A program made the position numbers and the translations under genes. From Flavobacterium sp. IB48 (GTDB taxonomy: Bacteria; Bacteroidota; Bacteroidia; Flavobacteriales; Flavobacteriaceae): a stretch of 64,000 nucleotides of DNA. This document shows, one piece after another, positions 1 through 8,704 of this stretch (the first letter of the stretch is position 1; each line of letters opens with the position of its first letter). The notes below the pieces were generated by a model. It had not been told where the DNA came from. It saw nothing but the letters and a program-made list of their open reading frames with translations, and did no database searches. The stretch spans positions 1 through 64,000 of the forward strand of contig NZ_JAEFCA010000012.1 in NCBI RefSeq assembly GCF_016405855.1, given 5' to 3'.

Positions 1-3000
1 CTTTTATGACCACTTCCTGAACCGCTGTTTCAATGTTTCCGTTTCCGTCATCAAATGTCCAAGTGACTTCTGTTGTGCCTTGTGCCGTGATTGGGAAACC
101 TGCTAAAGTGGTTCCCGTAACTGTTCCGGCGCAGTTGTCTGTCGTTGTCGGAGGTGCTATTGAAACCACTTCGCATTCGGCTGTAACAGGATCTAAAATA
201 GGTTTTGCAGGTTTGGTTATGTCTTTGATATTTACTGTTTGTATTACTGTTTGGGTAAAACCTCCACCATAATCAAATGTCCAGGTCACTTCTGTTATTC
301 CCTGAGTCGTAATTGGAAAGCTTGTTGGAGTTGTTGCAGTTATTATTCCCGCACATAGGTCAGTCAAAGTTGGAACTGCTGGCGATGCAGAACATTCTTC
401 AATTATATCTGGAAGTGCAGCTGGTAAAACTGTAGCGTTGATTGTTATATCTGTTGAAACGGTATTAGAGCAAGTTCCATCACTAAAGACATAAGAGATT
501 GTATGCATTCCTACTGTTGAAGATGCTAAATTAATTTCTCCTGTTGCGACATCAATTGTTAAACCTGCATCACTGTTAAAAGTTCCTCCTACTGTTCCCG
601 TTAAAGTTACGGCAGCGCTGCCACGATTACAATACACACTATTGCTATACGAAATTGTAGCTACTGGCAATTGATTTACATTAACTGTTACTGCCTTCGC
701 TGGTGGTGGAAGCGCACAAACACCATCACCTTCAACTGTGACATAATAGGTTGTTGTAACATTTGGTTTAACATCTATTGTTTCGACATTACTTATTAAA
801 TTTTCTAAAGCGTCATCTGTATACCATGTAAACAACGGATTTGTTAATGGACTTGACGCTGTTAAAGTTGCTGTTTCTCCTTGACATATAGTCTGGTCTG
901 AAACAATAATATCTGATACTGTTGCTAAAGGCTTAACTGTTACTGTTACCGCTTTACGATTTCCAGCTTCGTTTACACAAAGATCACTGCCTTCAACTCC
1001 TACATAATAAGTTGTTGTGGATGTTGGACTAACTACAAGATTATCATCAACAGCTAACACGGATGCTGATGATAAATTACTATCATACCATGTAAAAATC
1101 GGATTTGAAATATTGGGCGCTAAAGCTTCCAAAATAATCCCCGTTTCGTTTGGACATATTGACCTGTCTTCAGTAATAATTTCCGAAACATCTGTTCGTG
1201 GACTTACAGTAACTGTGAAACTGGATGTTTCATCGGTACCACAACCACTTGCTATTGCAGTAATAACGGCCGTTCCATGAAACGACGAATTCCAACTTAC
1301 TATTCCTGCTGTAATTGTGCCAGCTTCAGGAGGAGAAATATCATAATTTATTGCTGTAGCATTTACTGCTGTAGCAGTATAATCAGATTGCTGAGCACTA
1401 ACAGATTGACATATTACGCTAGGACTTAAAGCATTAAAAATTGGTATCTGTACCTCTGGAAGAGTATTTACCGTTACAATTGTTGAACCATTTATCACAC
1501 AGCCCGCCGTACTGTTGATCGTAACTTTGTACTCTCCATTATTTGCTGTTGTCAAATTTGGAATATCCAGTATATTCCCTGTAACTGTAGAATTATTTGG
1601 CAGTGTCCATACAATACTGCTAACAGGCCCTACAGCGACAGTGGAAAAATGAAGTGAAGCACCACTGCAATAAGTATTATCTCCAAAAATAACATCTGTC
1701 AATTGAGCGAGAGTCGCTAATTTAAAAGACTGCACTACCTCATAACAAAGCGTTTTTGCCTTTATATCATAATTTCCCGCAGTTAATCCTGTAAAAACTG
1801 CAGATGTTTGTCCTGTTGCCGGAAAATTTGCATCTGTATCTTTTTTTATGTAATAAGTTATTGTTCCCGCAGCATTATTAATTTTTACGGTCAAATTTCC
1901 TGTTGTATTTCCAGGACAGATAACTCCTCCTGACTGTGAAAGATCAAAAGCAGGAAAATCTTGTGTAACTGTTAACGGTACGGGTGTTGTATTTTCAAAT
2001 ACTTCTGAAGGGAGTAATAAACGGTTGTCTGATTTCCTGCTTAATGCGATCTGATAATCCCCTGGCAAATCTGCCGTAAAAGTAAAAGGAATCACTAGAT
2101 TGCCTCTTAGAACAAAATTACCATCAATACTAACAAAAGTACTAGCCCCAGCAGGTGCACTGAGAATTCTAGGAGTAGCATAATCATATCCGTAAACACT
2201 CTGTAAAGGTCCTGACGTATCAAACATCTTTCCAACAGCTGTAATCTTAACTTCACCTTTCTTAATATATCGGTCGCAGGCTGTGGTACTTGGAACAGAA
2301 GTTATATTTTGAAGCTGCACACTCACAATATAACTATTTAAAACAATATCATAGTCAGCTGTAAAACACTGAGAATCTCTTATTCTTATTTTATATGTTC
2401 CTGGTGTTAGATTATTTCCCAGGCCAATATTATAAGATCCCGTTGTTGGTGTTACGGTTAGATTAATATTCGTGGGCCCACTGATTGTCTCAACATAAAC
2501 AGGTGCTATAAGTCCAAGAGCACTTGTCAAATTATTTATTACGAGAGCACATTTCCCAATGTTTTTACCACTTAAACCATCTGTAAAAGTTATTTTGTCC
2601 TTAGTTAATATCGGAGTAAAATAAGCAGGATCTATATACAAATTATTAGGGTCTGTCTGAGAAGGAGGTTTAGGGGTAGTTGTGGAGGAAGTACTGTTTC
2701 TAAATAAATAAGATGGCAGTAAAGCACCAGTACCATCTTTTACGACGACAGTATAGGTTTTGCCTATATCTACCTTAAATTTAAAATTTTGAGGTAGTAC
2801 ATAATGCTGTGTATTTGAAGTTCCATTTTCTGTAATATCCAGCGTAATAGGCTGACATCCTCCTGATTGAAAAGTACTTGTCCAGATTTCAACTTGGCTT
2901 GGCGGGGCACAAGCGGCGGGAGTACTGTCATCATAAATTGTAAAACCTGTGAACGTAAAGGGTTTTATTTTAAATTCATTATAAGCAGCTAAATCTAATT

Positions 3001-3967
3001 GGTTTGTCTTAGTAATACCACAAATCGTAACCGAAACTTTTATTAATCCCCATTTGCTCCGATCATTAGGAAGTACATAACTAGTACTAGTGCTCACTTG
3101 ACCACTAGTTAAATTATCATAAACATCATATCCGCCAGACGCATTTTGTATTTCTACTTTATAAATAGGATTTCTTCCTCCATAAAATGTTGGCCCTCCA
3201 GTTGGAGTTGTTATGTCTGTTATGGTGTTTGTACCGGTCATAAATGCGATATTGGTAATAGAAGCCGATACAATTCCTGAACAAACATCACCTGGTGTAT
3301 TATAAACCACATTAAAATAAGACGTAGTTGGTTGCGGATTAACCGTTCCTAAAGTAAAATCCGAATAAATCACATTGGACTGTACTACTATAGTATTTGG
3401 CGCATATACCACTGTACCACAAGCATCTGTCCCCCTTAAGGTATAAGTTCCTGCTGCAACTCCATCAAAAATTGCAGTTGTAGATGATCCAGTTGTTTGC
3501 TTTTGCTGCACAACAACATTACTTGAGTTTAACAATTCTACATTATACGGCTTATTACCTCCAGACAATGAACCAGTTACCCTTCCTAATGGATCTGTAC
3601 CACCGCAGTAAGCATATCTAGTAGCATAATAGGCTGTAAAGCTGGGAGAAGTTGTAACATATTGGTTGGCAACTGCAATAGTTGAAGAAGAGGAAACAAA
3701 ATTAGCACCATTATAATATCCATAATAATAATTCCCTGGAGCCAAAAAGGAAAAAACCGGAGAAGTACTGCTGATAACATCAGCAGCTGTGTAAGGAGAT
3801 TTTGCAATACCATAGATAATGGGCTCTGGTATGCCTGATGCTGTTAACTCTATTTTTCCATTAGCAGCACAAGTTGATGGTGTTGCAACAGCCGTAACGG
3901 TTTGAGAATACAGCTTTGTTAAACCAATAAAAGAAATTAATAAAAATAGAGTAGCCTTTGTTCTCAT
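1..3967 (-). CDS. Large secreted Ig/HYR-repeat protein, 3' end outside window
   Basis: The minus frame is open from ATG at 3967 to the window edge, at least 1322 codons with no stop; I checked the whole frame. It begins with a signal peptide (MRTKATLFLLISFIGLTKL, then YSQ). The rest is Ser/Thr/Gly/Pro-rich beta-type sequence without enzymatic motifs. Two related Ig-like units lie near 700-1215, each with a TWY(T/D) core and a TTTYYV ending. Two HYR-like units lie near 1-430, each with a CAG(I/T)(I/V)T start and a TEVTWTFD core, and probably begin a longer tandem array beyond the edge. Such proteins in Flavobacteriia are surface or secreted adhesins, often with a type IX secretion signal at the C-terminus; that end is not visible, so secretion route and adhesin role are inference. 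Confidence 0.85.
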   Translation of the reverse strand, partial: MRTKATLFLLISFIGLTKLYSQTVTAVATPSTCAANGKIELTASGIPEPIIYGIAKSPYTAADVISSTSPVFSFLAPGNYYYGYYNGANFVSSSSTIAVANQYVTTSPSFTAYYATRYAYCGGTDPLGRVTGSLSGGNKPYNVELLNSSNVVVQQKQTTGSSTTAIFDGVAAGTYTLRGTDACGTVVYAPNTIVVQSNVIYSDFTLGTVNPQPTTSYFNVVYNTPGDVCSGIVSASITNIAFMTGTNTITDITTPTGGPTFYGGRNPIYKVEIQNASGGYDVYDNLTSGQVSTSTSYVLPNDRSKWGLIKVSVTICGITKTNQLDLAAYNEFKIKPFTFTGFTIYDDSTPAACAPPSQVEIWTSTFQSGGCQPITLDITENGTSNTQHYVLPQNFKFKVDIGKTYTVVVKDGTGALLPSYLFRNSTSSTTTPKPPSQTDPNNLYIDPAYFTPILTKDKITFTDGLSGKNIGKCALVINNLTSALGLIAPVYVETISGPTNINLTVTPTTGSYNIGLGNNLTPGTYKIRIRDSQCFTADYDIVLNSYIVSVQLQNITSVPSTTACDRYIKKGEVKITAVGKMFDTSGPLQSVYGYDYATPRILSAPAGASTFVSIDGNFVLRGNLVIPFTFTADLPGDYQIALSRKSDNRLLLPSEVFENTTPVPLTVTQDFPAFDLSQSGGVICPGNTTGNLTVKINNAAGTITYYIKKDTDANFPATGQTSAVFTGLTAGNYDIKAKTLCYEVVQSFKLATLAQLTDVIFGDNTYCSGASLHFSTVAVGPVSSIVWTLPNNSTVTGNILDIPNLTTANNGEYKVTINSTAGCVINGSTIVTVNTLPEVQIPIFNALSPSVICQSVSAQQSDYTATAVNATAINYDISPPEAGTITAGIVSWNSSFHGTAVITAIASGCGTDETSSFTVTVSPRTDVSEIITEDRSICPNETGIILEALAPNISNPIFTWYDSNLSSASVLAVDDNLVVSPTSTTTYYVGVEGSDLCVNEAGNRKAVTVTVKPLATVSDIIVSDQTICQGETATLTASSPLTNPLFTWYTDDALENLISNVETIDVKPNVTTTYYVTVEGDGVCALPPPAKAVTVNVNQLPVATISYSNSVYCNRGSAAVTLTGTVGGTFNSDAGLTIDVATGEINLASSTVGMHTISYVFSDGTCSNTVSTDITINATVLPAALPDIIEECSASPAVPTLTDLCAGIITATTPTSFPITTQGITEVTWTFDYGGGFTQTVIQTVNIKDITKPAKPILDPVTAECEVVSIAPPTTTDNCAGTVTGTTLAGFPITAQGTTEVTWTFDDGNGNIETAVQEVVIK

Positions 3968-4422
3968 AAATATGTATTTATTAAAAACAAATATTTACAA
4001 CAGCTCAATGTGTTATAAAATCAATTATACTGCTTTATATTTGCTTTTAGTGTTTATCTTCTGTCTAAATTGTTTTTAGACGCTGCAAATTTCTTTTTAG
4101 TTTGACGATTTGTTTTACCTCTAATCGTCTAAAGAATATTAAATAGAGACATCTTTTTACCTTCTGAGAGCAGTAAAATCGTAAAAAATCAAAAAAATAA
4201 ATAATAACTTACAAAAAAATAGGCTTTATAAGTTAGAAAAACAATTTTCAAATATAGGCTTGTAGTAATTTAAAGAATGTGAACAATTGTATTGGAAGAT
4301 TTTGATAAAACCATAACTATAGCAACTATAAAGATACTGATTTTTAACAACTTAACAATTAAGTTTTGTTTTTTGAGCTAAAAAATTCAGATATAATAAA
4401 TATAGTGAGGTCAAAAAATAAA
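3968..4422. other. Gene-free stretch, leader of the giant gene with two hairpins
   Basis: No credible gene is seen in this AT-rich gap. On the minus strand a TATATTTG -7-like element (4249-4256) could start a long leader for the gene beginning at 3967. On the plus strand a second TATATTTG lies at 4036-4043, followed by two short perfect hairpins: arms 4063-4069 with 4075-4081 (7 bp, 5-nt loop) and 4104-4110 with 4123-4129 (7 bp, 12-nt loop). They could belong to the minus-strand leader or to a short plus-strand RNA. Confidence 0.4.
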
Positions 4423-4449
4423 AAAAGCAATAAAAAATTTATTGCTTTT
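4423..4449 (-). terminator. Intrinsic terminator of the DUF4442-like gene
   Basis: The arms 4423-4434 and 4438-4449 form a 12-bp stem with a 3-nt loop. On the minus strand a U-rich run follows. It lies about 40 nt after the stop codon at 4488. Confidence 0.75.
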
Positions 4450-4487
4450 ACTTCTATATTAAAATAGATATAGATTGAACGAAATAA

Positions 4488-4940
4488 TTATTTCACTCGA
4501 ATACTCCATTCAAAATCCATTTCAGAAACCTGAACACCTTCTTCATTTGTTCCAATAGATTTCATCCAGAATGTCTGTCCTTCTCCAGTTTCAATTGTTC
4601 TTTTTATAGCATCGGCAATTAAATGGCCATCGTTGCAAACAAATGTAATTCTTCCAGTTGCTTTTTTTGTAAAGTTTCCTTTGTTGTTGGCTACTAACAT
4701 AGAGATTTTTCTACCGCTCTGTTGAATCTGAGAAATTACCAAAGCTCCAGTTGTTAACTCTGCCGCCATGGCTTGAACAGCAAAATACATTGAGTTAAAC
4801 GGATTTTGATTGATCCATCTGTGCTTCACTGTAACTGTACAACTACTATCGCTGATGTCTTTTACTCGCACTCCGCAAAAGTATGCAGAAGGCAATTTGA
4901 ATAAGACGAATTTATTAAGTTTTGATACCGAAAGTGCCAT
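4488..4940 (-). CDS. DUF4442-type hotdog-fold thioesterase-like protein
   Basis: A 150-residue cytoplasmic protein. The frame is open 16 codons further up, but the start at 4940 (MALSVSKLNKF) is preferred because the upstream extension is compositionally odd and family members start near here. The WINQNPFNSMYFAVQAMAAE region followed by a TTGAL element matches the hotdog core of DUF4442 proteins, which resemble PaaI/YiiD-type acyl-CoA thioesterases. No substrate can be read from the sequence. It is transcribed alone: its own terminator lies downstream and a divergent gene lies upstream. Confidence 0.75.
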   Translation of the reverse strand: MALSVSKLNKFVLFKLPSAYFCGVRVKDISDSSCTVTVKHRWINQNPFNSMYFAVQAMAAELTTGALVISQIQQSGRKISMLVANNKGNFTKKATGRITFVCNDGHLIADAIKRTIETGEGQTFWMKSIGTNEEGVQVSEMDFEWSIRVK

Positions 4941-5135
4941 ATGATTTATTTTTTTATGTAAAAATACAAAAAAACTATGCACGCACAATAAATTATTAAC
5001 TTAACAAAACGAAGCCAATAAACATAAGACTTTCGAATGATTTTCAACAATTTAAAGTCAATTTCATAGTTTTAAATTTGTTAAATTTTTGTTAATAATT
5101 AGTACTATGCAAAACAAGATACTGTTTTTTAGCCA

Positions 5136-5143
5136 TATATTTG
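5136..5143 (+). promoter_or_regulatory. -7 promoter element (TATATTTG)
   Basis: An exact match to the Bacteroidota primary-sigma -7 consensus TAnnTTTG, 28 nt before the ATG at 5172. No TTG is seen at the usual -33 distance. Confidence 0.55.
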
Positions 5144-5171
5144 CATAAGAAATTACTATATACTTTTAATC

Positions 5172-5651
5172 ATGGAAACAACATCACCACTAATCATGGA
5201 AAAAACATCAGAAAAGAATACAGCAGCATTTACTCATTTGAGTACTTTAAGTCAATATATAATTCCTTTTGGGAACTATATTTTTCCGCTAATAATTTGG
5301 ACTAGTTACAAAGACAAATCTGAATTTGCAGATCATCACGGAAAACAGGCTTTGAACTTTCAGTTAAGCATTTTGCTTTACTCTTTAATTTTAGCCCTTA
5401 TTGCTATTCCAATTTTTATTACAGTTTTCTTGCAGAATCTTCCAATAGAAGCTGTTTTTAATGACGACGATTTTGTAATCAGAAATTTCAACATTCAAGC
5501 AAACATTGGAATTTTAAGTGTCGGGATTACAGCTGTCGTTCTTTTTGCAGTTTTGAAATTTGTTGAATTCTTTTTAGTGATTTATGCTTCAATAAAAGCT
5601 TCAAACGGAGAATTATATAAATATCCGCTTACGATTCCTTTTGTAAAGTAA
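5172..5651 (+). CDS. DUF4870-family membrane protein
   Basis: A 159-residue inner-membrane protein with three predicted membrane segments (about residues 28-45, 65-88 and 110-140). The motif ADHHGKQALNFQ followed by hydrophobic helices is the hallmark of DUF4870 proteins, whose role is unknown. ATG codons at 5172 and 5196 are both possible starts; the first is kept for its promoter spacing. It precedes the PadR-PspC-GIN genes on the same strand, and DUF4870 proteins often neighbour PspC/PadR modules in this phylum, so a shared envelope role is plausible but inferred. Confidence 0.8.
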   Translation: METTSPLIMEKTSEKNTAAFTHLSTLSQYIIPFGNYIFPLIIWTSYKDKSEFADHHGKQALNFQLSILLYSLILALIAIPIFITVFLQNLPIEAVFNDDDFVIRNFNIQANIGILSVGITAVVLFAVLKFVEFFLVIYASIKASNGELYKYPLTIPFVK

Positions 5652-5680
5652 AACGAAAAAATTAAAAGTTATAGCCGAAA

Positions 5681-5750
5681 CATCAATCAAATCATATACG
5701 TTTCGAAATCAATCATCAATCAAATCATCAATCAAATCATCATCAATCAA
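5681..5750 (+). repeat. Short tandem repeat of ATCAATCA words upstream of padR
   Basis: The words ATCAATCAA and AATCAT recur at 5681-5695 and from 5707 to 5750 as imperfect 12-nt units. The array ends 39 nt before the PadR start codon and occupies its promoter region. Confidence 0.7.
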
Positions 5751-5789
5751 AAAACGAATTGTTCAATCAAAAAAAAACAAAATGAAATT

Positions 5790-6122
5790 ATGAACATTGA
5801 AAACACAAAAGCACAGATGCGCAAAGGTGTTCTTGAGTTTTGCATCTTATCTGTTCTAAAAGAAAAAGACGCATATACATCTGAAATATTAGACACTTTA
5901 AAAAACGCAAAATTACTAGTTGTAGAAGGAACCGTTTACCCGTTGTTAACTAGATTAAAAAATGACGGTTTACTAAATTATCGCTGGGAAGAATCGACCT
6001 CAGGGCCGCCACGAAAATATTATGGATTAACCGAAATAGGACAAACTTTTTTAAACGAACTTAGCGGCACTTGGACAGAATTATCTGACGCCGTAAATCT
6101 AATCACCAATCAAAATCAATAA
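5790..6122 (+). CDS. PadR-family transcriptional regulator
   Basis: A 110-residue winged-helix regulator. The N-terminus MRKGVLEFCILSVL, the EGTVYPLLTRL wing-helix segment and GPPRKYYGLTEIG are classic PadR motifs. The short C-terminus matches PadR subfamily 2, which dimerises through one helix. It is followed after 3 nt by the PspC gene and then by the GIN gene, so it probably represses its own operon, as many PadR proteins do; the effector is unknown. The nearby tandem ATCAATCA array is a candidate for operator contacts. Confidence 0.92.
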   Translation: MNIENTKAQMRKGVLEFCILSVLKEKDAYTSEILDTLKNAKLLVVEGTVYPLLTRLKNDGLLNYRWEESTSGPPRKYYGLTEIGQTFLNELSGTWTELSDAVNLITNQNQ

Positions 6123-6125
6123 GTC

Positions 6126-7883
6126 ATGAACAAAACAGTAAATATTAACTTAGGCGGGATGTTTTTTCACATCGATGAAGATGCATACTTAAAATTGACA
6201 CGCTACTTTGACGCTATAAAACGATCACTTAACAACTCTTCTGGTCAAGATGAAATTATTAAAGACATCGAAATGCGTGTTTCTGAATTGTTGACAGAAA
6301 AACAAAAAAGCGAAAAACATGTTGTTGGACTGAAAGATGTTGACGAAGTGATTGCAGTAATGGGTCAGCCAGAAGATTACCGAATTGAAGATGAAGAAAA
6401 CGCAAACCAATCTTTCAATAATTACGGCCCAAGAAAACACAAAAAATTATATCGCGATAAAGAAAAAGGTATGATTGGTGGTGTAGCAACAGGTTTAGGA
6501 CATTATTTTGGAATTGACGCTGTTTGGATTAAAATCATATTCTTAATCTTCGTTTTTGCAGGTTTTGGAACAGGAATCTTAGCTTATTTCGTTCTTTGGA
6601 TTGTAACTCCTGAAGCTGTTACAACTTCTGAAAAATTAGAAATGACAGGAGAGCCAGTAACGATTTCGAACATCGAAAAAAAAGTTCGTGAAGAAATTGA
6701 TACGCTTTCTGAAAAATTCAAAAATGCAGATTATGATAAAATGGGAAACCAAGTAAAGTCGGGAGCTGAGAGAATAAGTAGTTCATTTGGAGACTTTGTC
6801 ATGACGGTTTTTAAAATTTTTGCTAAGTTTTTAGGTGTGATTCTAATTATAGCAGGACTTTCAACTTTGATTATGTTATTGATTGGGGTATTTACTCTAG
6901 GAACTAACATTTTTATCGATTTCCCTTGGCAAAATTTTATTGAAGCAGGAAACTTTACAGAATATCCGCTTTGGTCATTTGGATTATTAATGTTCTTTGC
7001 AATTGGAATTCCATTTTTCTTCTTAACACTTTTAGGATTTAAATTGTTATCTCCAAATTTAAAATCAATCGGGAATATTACAAAATATACGCTTTTAGCT
7101 CTTTGGATTATATCTATTGCAATTCTTACTAGTATTGGAATCAAACAGGCTACTGAAATTTCATACGATAATAAAGTAGTAGAGAAAAAAGTTCTAGCAA
7201 TTAAACCAACTGATACTTTATACATTAAATTCAAGTATAATGATTACTATACAAAAAGCTTGAACCACTATAGAGAATTTGAATTTGTACAAGATTCTGC
7301 AAACAATGAACTGATTTATTCTAATGATGTACGTATACATGTATTACACACAGATGAGTCGACTCCATTTATGCAGATCGAAAAAAGTGCAAGAGGAAAC
7401 TCTTTTACAAATGCTAAAAAAAGAGCAGAAAAAATTAATTACAAGTTTCAAGTTAACGGAAATCATTTAATTTTGGATAACTATTTTCTGACAGATGTTA
7501 AAAATAAATTTAGAGGTCAAGAAGTTGATATCTACCTTTATCTTCCAGAAGGACAATTAATTAAACCAGATTCTTCTGTTAGAGATTATTACAATTCAGA
7601 TGACAATTTCTTCGAATTAAATTATAAAGGAGATTACAGCTATAAAGTTATCGGGGCTAAAGTAAAATGTTTAAACTGCCCTGCTGATGAAAACAATGAT
7701 GAAACTAACTATGATAGTATCAACGAAGATGTTAATGAAGCCATTAATGATGCTAAAATTGATCCTGCTGACACTATAAAAGAAGTTTCTGTTAAAATTA
7801 ACGGAAAAGAAGTTTTAAACGGAAAAAAAACTAAAGGAAGACTAACTACTGATAAAAACGGAGTGATAATCAAAATTAACTAA
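6126..7883 (+). CDS. PspC-domain membrane protein
   Basis: A 585-residue protein. Residues 1-105 form a soluble domain (INLGGMFFHIDEDAYLKL). Residues about 108-165 are a PspC domain (KGMIGGVATGLGHYFGID then a membrane helix). Three more membrane segments lie near 230-260, 280-305 and 318-342. The last 240 residues are an extracytoplasmic beta-rich region resembling GIN/DUF2154-type domains, with a CLNC pair. PspC proteins take part in envelope-stress signalling in other bacteria. It overlaps no neighbour: gaps are 3 nt on each side, indicating one transcript with PadR and the GIN lipoprotein. Confidence 0.88.
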   Translation: MNKTVNINLGGMFFHIDEDAYLKLTRYFDAIKRSLNNSSGQDEIIKDIEMRVSELLTEKQKSEKHVVGLKDVDEVIAVMGQPEDYRIEDEENANQSFNNYGPRKHKKLYRDKEKGMIGGVATGLGHYFGIDAVWIKIIFLIFVFAGFGTGILAYFVLWIVTPEAVTTSEKLEMTGEPVTISNIEKKVREEIDTLSEKFKNADYDKMGNQVKSGAERISSSFGDFVMTVFKIFAKFLGVILIIAGLSTLIMLLIGVFTLGTNIFIDFPWQNFIEAGNFTEYPLWSFGLLMFFAIGIPFFFLTLLGFKLLSPNLKSIGNITKYTLLALWIISIAILTSIGIKQATEISYDNKVVEKKVLAIKPTDTLYIKFKYNDYYTKSLNHYREFEFVQDSANNELIYSNDVRIHVLHTDESTPFMQIEKSARGNSFTNAKKRAEKINYKFQVNGNHLILDNYFLTDVKNKFRGQEVDIYLYLPEGQLIKPDSSVRDYYNSDDNFFELNYKGDYSYKVIGAKVKCLNCPADENNDETNYDSINEDVNEAINDAKIDPADTIKEVSVKINGKEVLNGKKTKGRLTTDKNGVIIKIN

Positions 7884-7886
7884 ACC

Positions 7887-8621
7887 ATGATAAAAATAAT
7901 CATTCATATTACGAAATTTATAATTATAACTATTACGGCTTTATTATTTGCCTCATGCAACTTTAACATGAATGCAATTGAAGGAAGCGGAAATGTTACA
8001 ACAGAAAAAAGAACCGTTAACGGAGAATTTAAAAATATCTCTGTAAGCAATGCTATCGATCTAGTTATTCAGCAATCTGACCAAACAGAAATTACAGTTG
8101 AAGCCGACGATAATCTTCAAAAAGAAATTGTTACTAGAGTAGAAAACGGAACTCTTATTATTGAATGCAAATACAGCTCTTTCCGTAACATTACGTCAAA
8201 AAAGGTAACGGTAAAAATGCCTGCAATTAATAGAATTGAAGCTTCTAGCGCATCAACTGTTGAAACTAGCGGACTTATTCATGGTGAAGATATTACTTTG
8301 GAACTTTCTAGCGCCGCATCAATGGATATGAATATTGAATCGGATAGAATTTCAATAGATACAGGAAGTGCTGGTTCTATAGAAATTAAAGGTAAAGCAT
8401 TAAGCCTTAACGCTTCTGTTTCAAGCGGTGGAAGTATTGATGCTGAGGAATTAATGGCGAATGATATTCATGCAGATGCTTCTAGCGGCGGAACAGTTTC
8501 TGTACGCCCAATCTTGAGTCTAAAAGCAGAAGCTTCTAGCGGTGGAAATGTAAACTACAGCGGTAATCCAAAAAAAGTTGAAAAATCTGAAACTTCTGGA
8601 GGAAGCGTTAGCAAAAGCTAG
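7887..8621 (+). CDS. GIN-domain (DUF2807) lipoprotein
   Basis: A 244-residue exported protein. The N-terminal hydrophobic stretch ends in FASC, a lipobox with Cys near residue 24. The remainder matches the putative auto-transporter adhesin head GIN domain (DUF2807): GEFKNISVSNAIDLVIQQ, EADDNL, and repeated ASSGG turns expected for a right-handed beta-solenoid. Function is not established for this family. It is the last gene of the PadR-PspC operon and is followed by a terminator. Confidence 0.88.
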   Translation: MIKIIIHITKFIIITITALLFASCNFNMNAIEGSGNVTTEKRTVNGEFKNISVSNAIDLVIQQSDQTEITVEADDNLQKEIVTRVENGTLIIECKYSSFRNITSKKVTVKMPAINRIEASSASTVETSGLIHGEDITLELSSAASMDMNIESDRISIDTGSAGSIEIKGKALSLNASVSSGGSIDAEELMANDIHADASSGGTVSVRPILSLKAEASSGGNVNYSGNPKKVEKSETSGGSVSKS

Positions 8622-8645
8622 ACAAACAACTGTTAAATATAAAAG

Positions 8646-8676
8646 AAATCATTCATCAAAAGTGGATGATTTTTTT
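8646..8676 (+). terminator. Terminator of the PadR-PspC-GIN operon
   Basis: Arms 8646-8655 and 8663-8672 (10 bp, one G-U pair) with a 7-nt loop, followed by T residues. The T-tract runs directly into the next -7 element. Confidence 0.7.
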
Positions 8677-8683
8677 ATATTTG
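8676..8683 (+). promoter_or_regulatory. -7 element (TATATTTG) of the second GIN gene
   Basis: An exact TAnnTTTG match starting at the last T of the preceding terminator and 21 nt before the ATG at 8705. It suggests separate transcription of the second GIN gene. Confidence 0.6.
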
Positions 8684-8704
8684 TCAAAATCAAATCTAGA
8701 ATTA

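Noticed and set aside
5681..5750. Possible CRISPR array
   Set aside because: Units are 8-12 nt with no unique spacers and no cas genes nearby; it is a simple tandem repeat.
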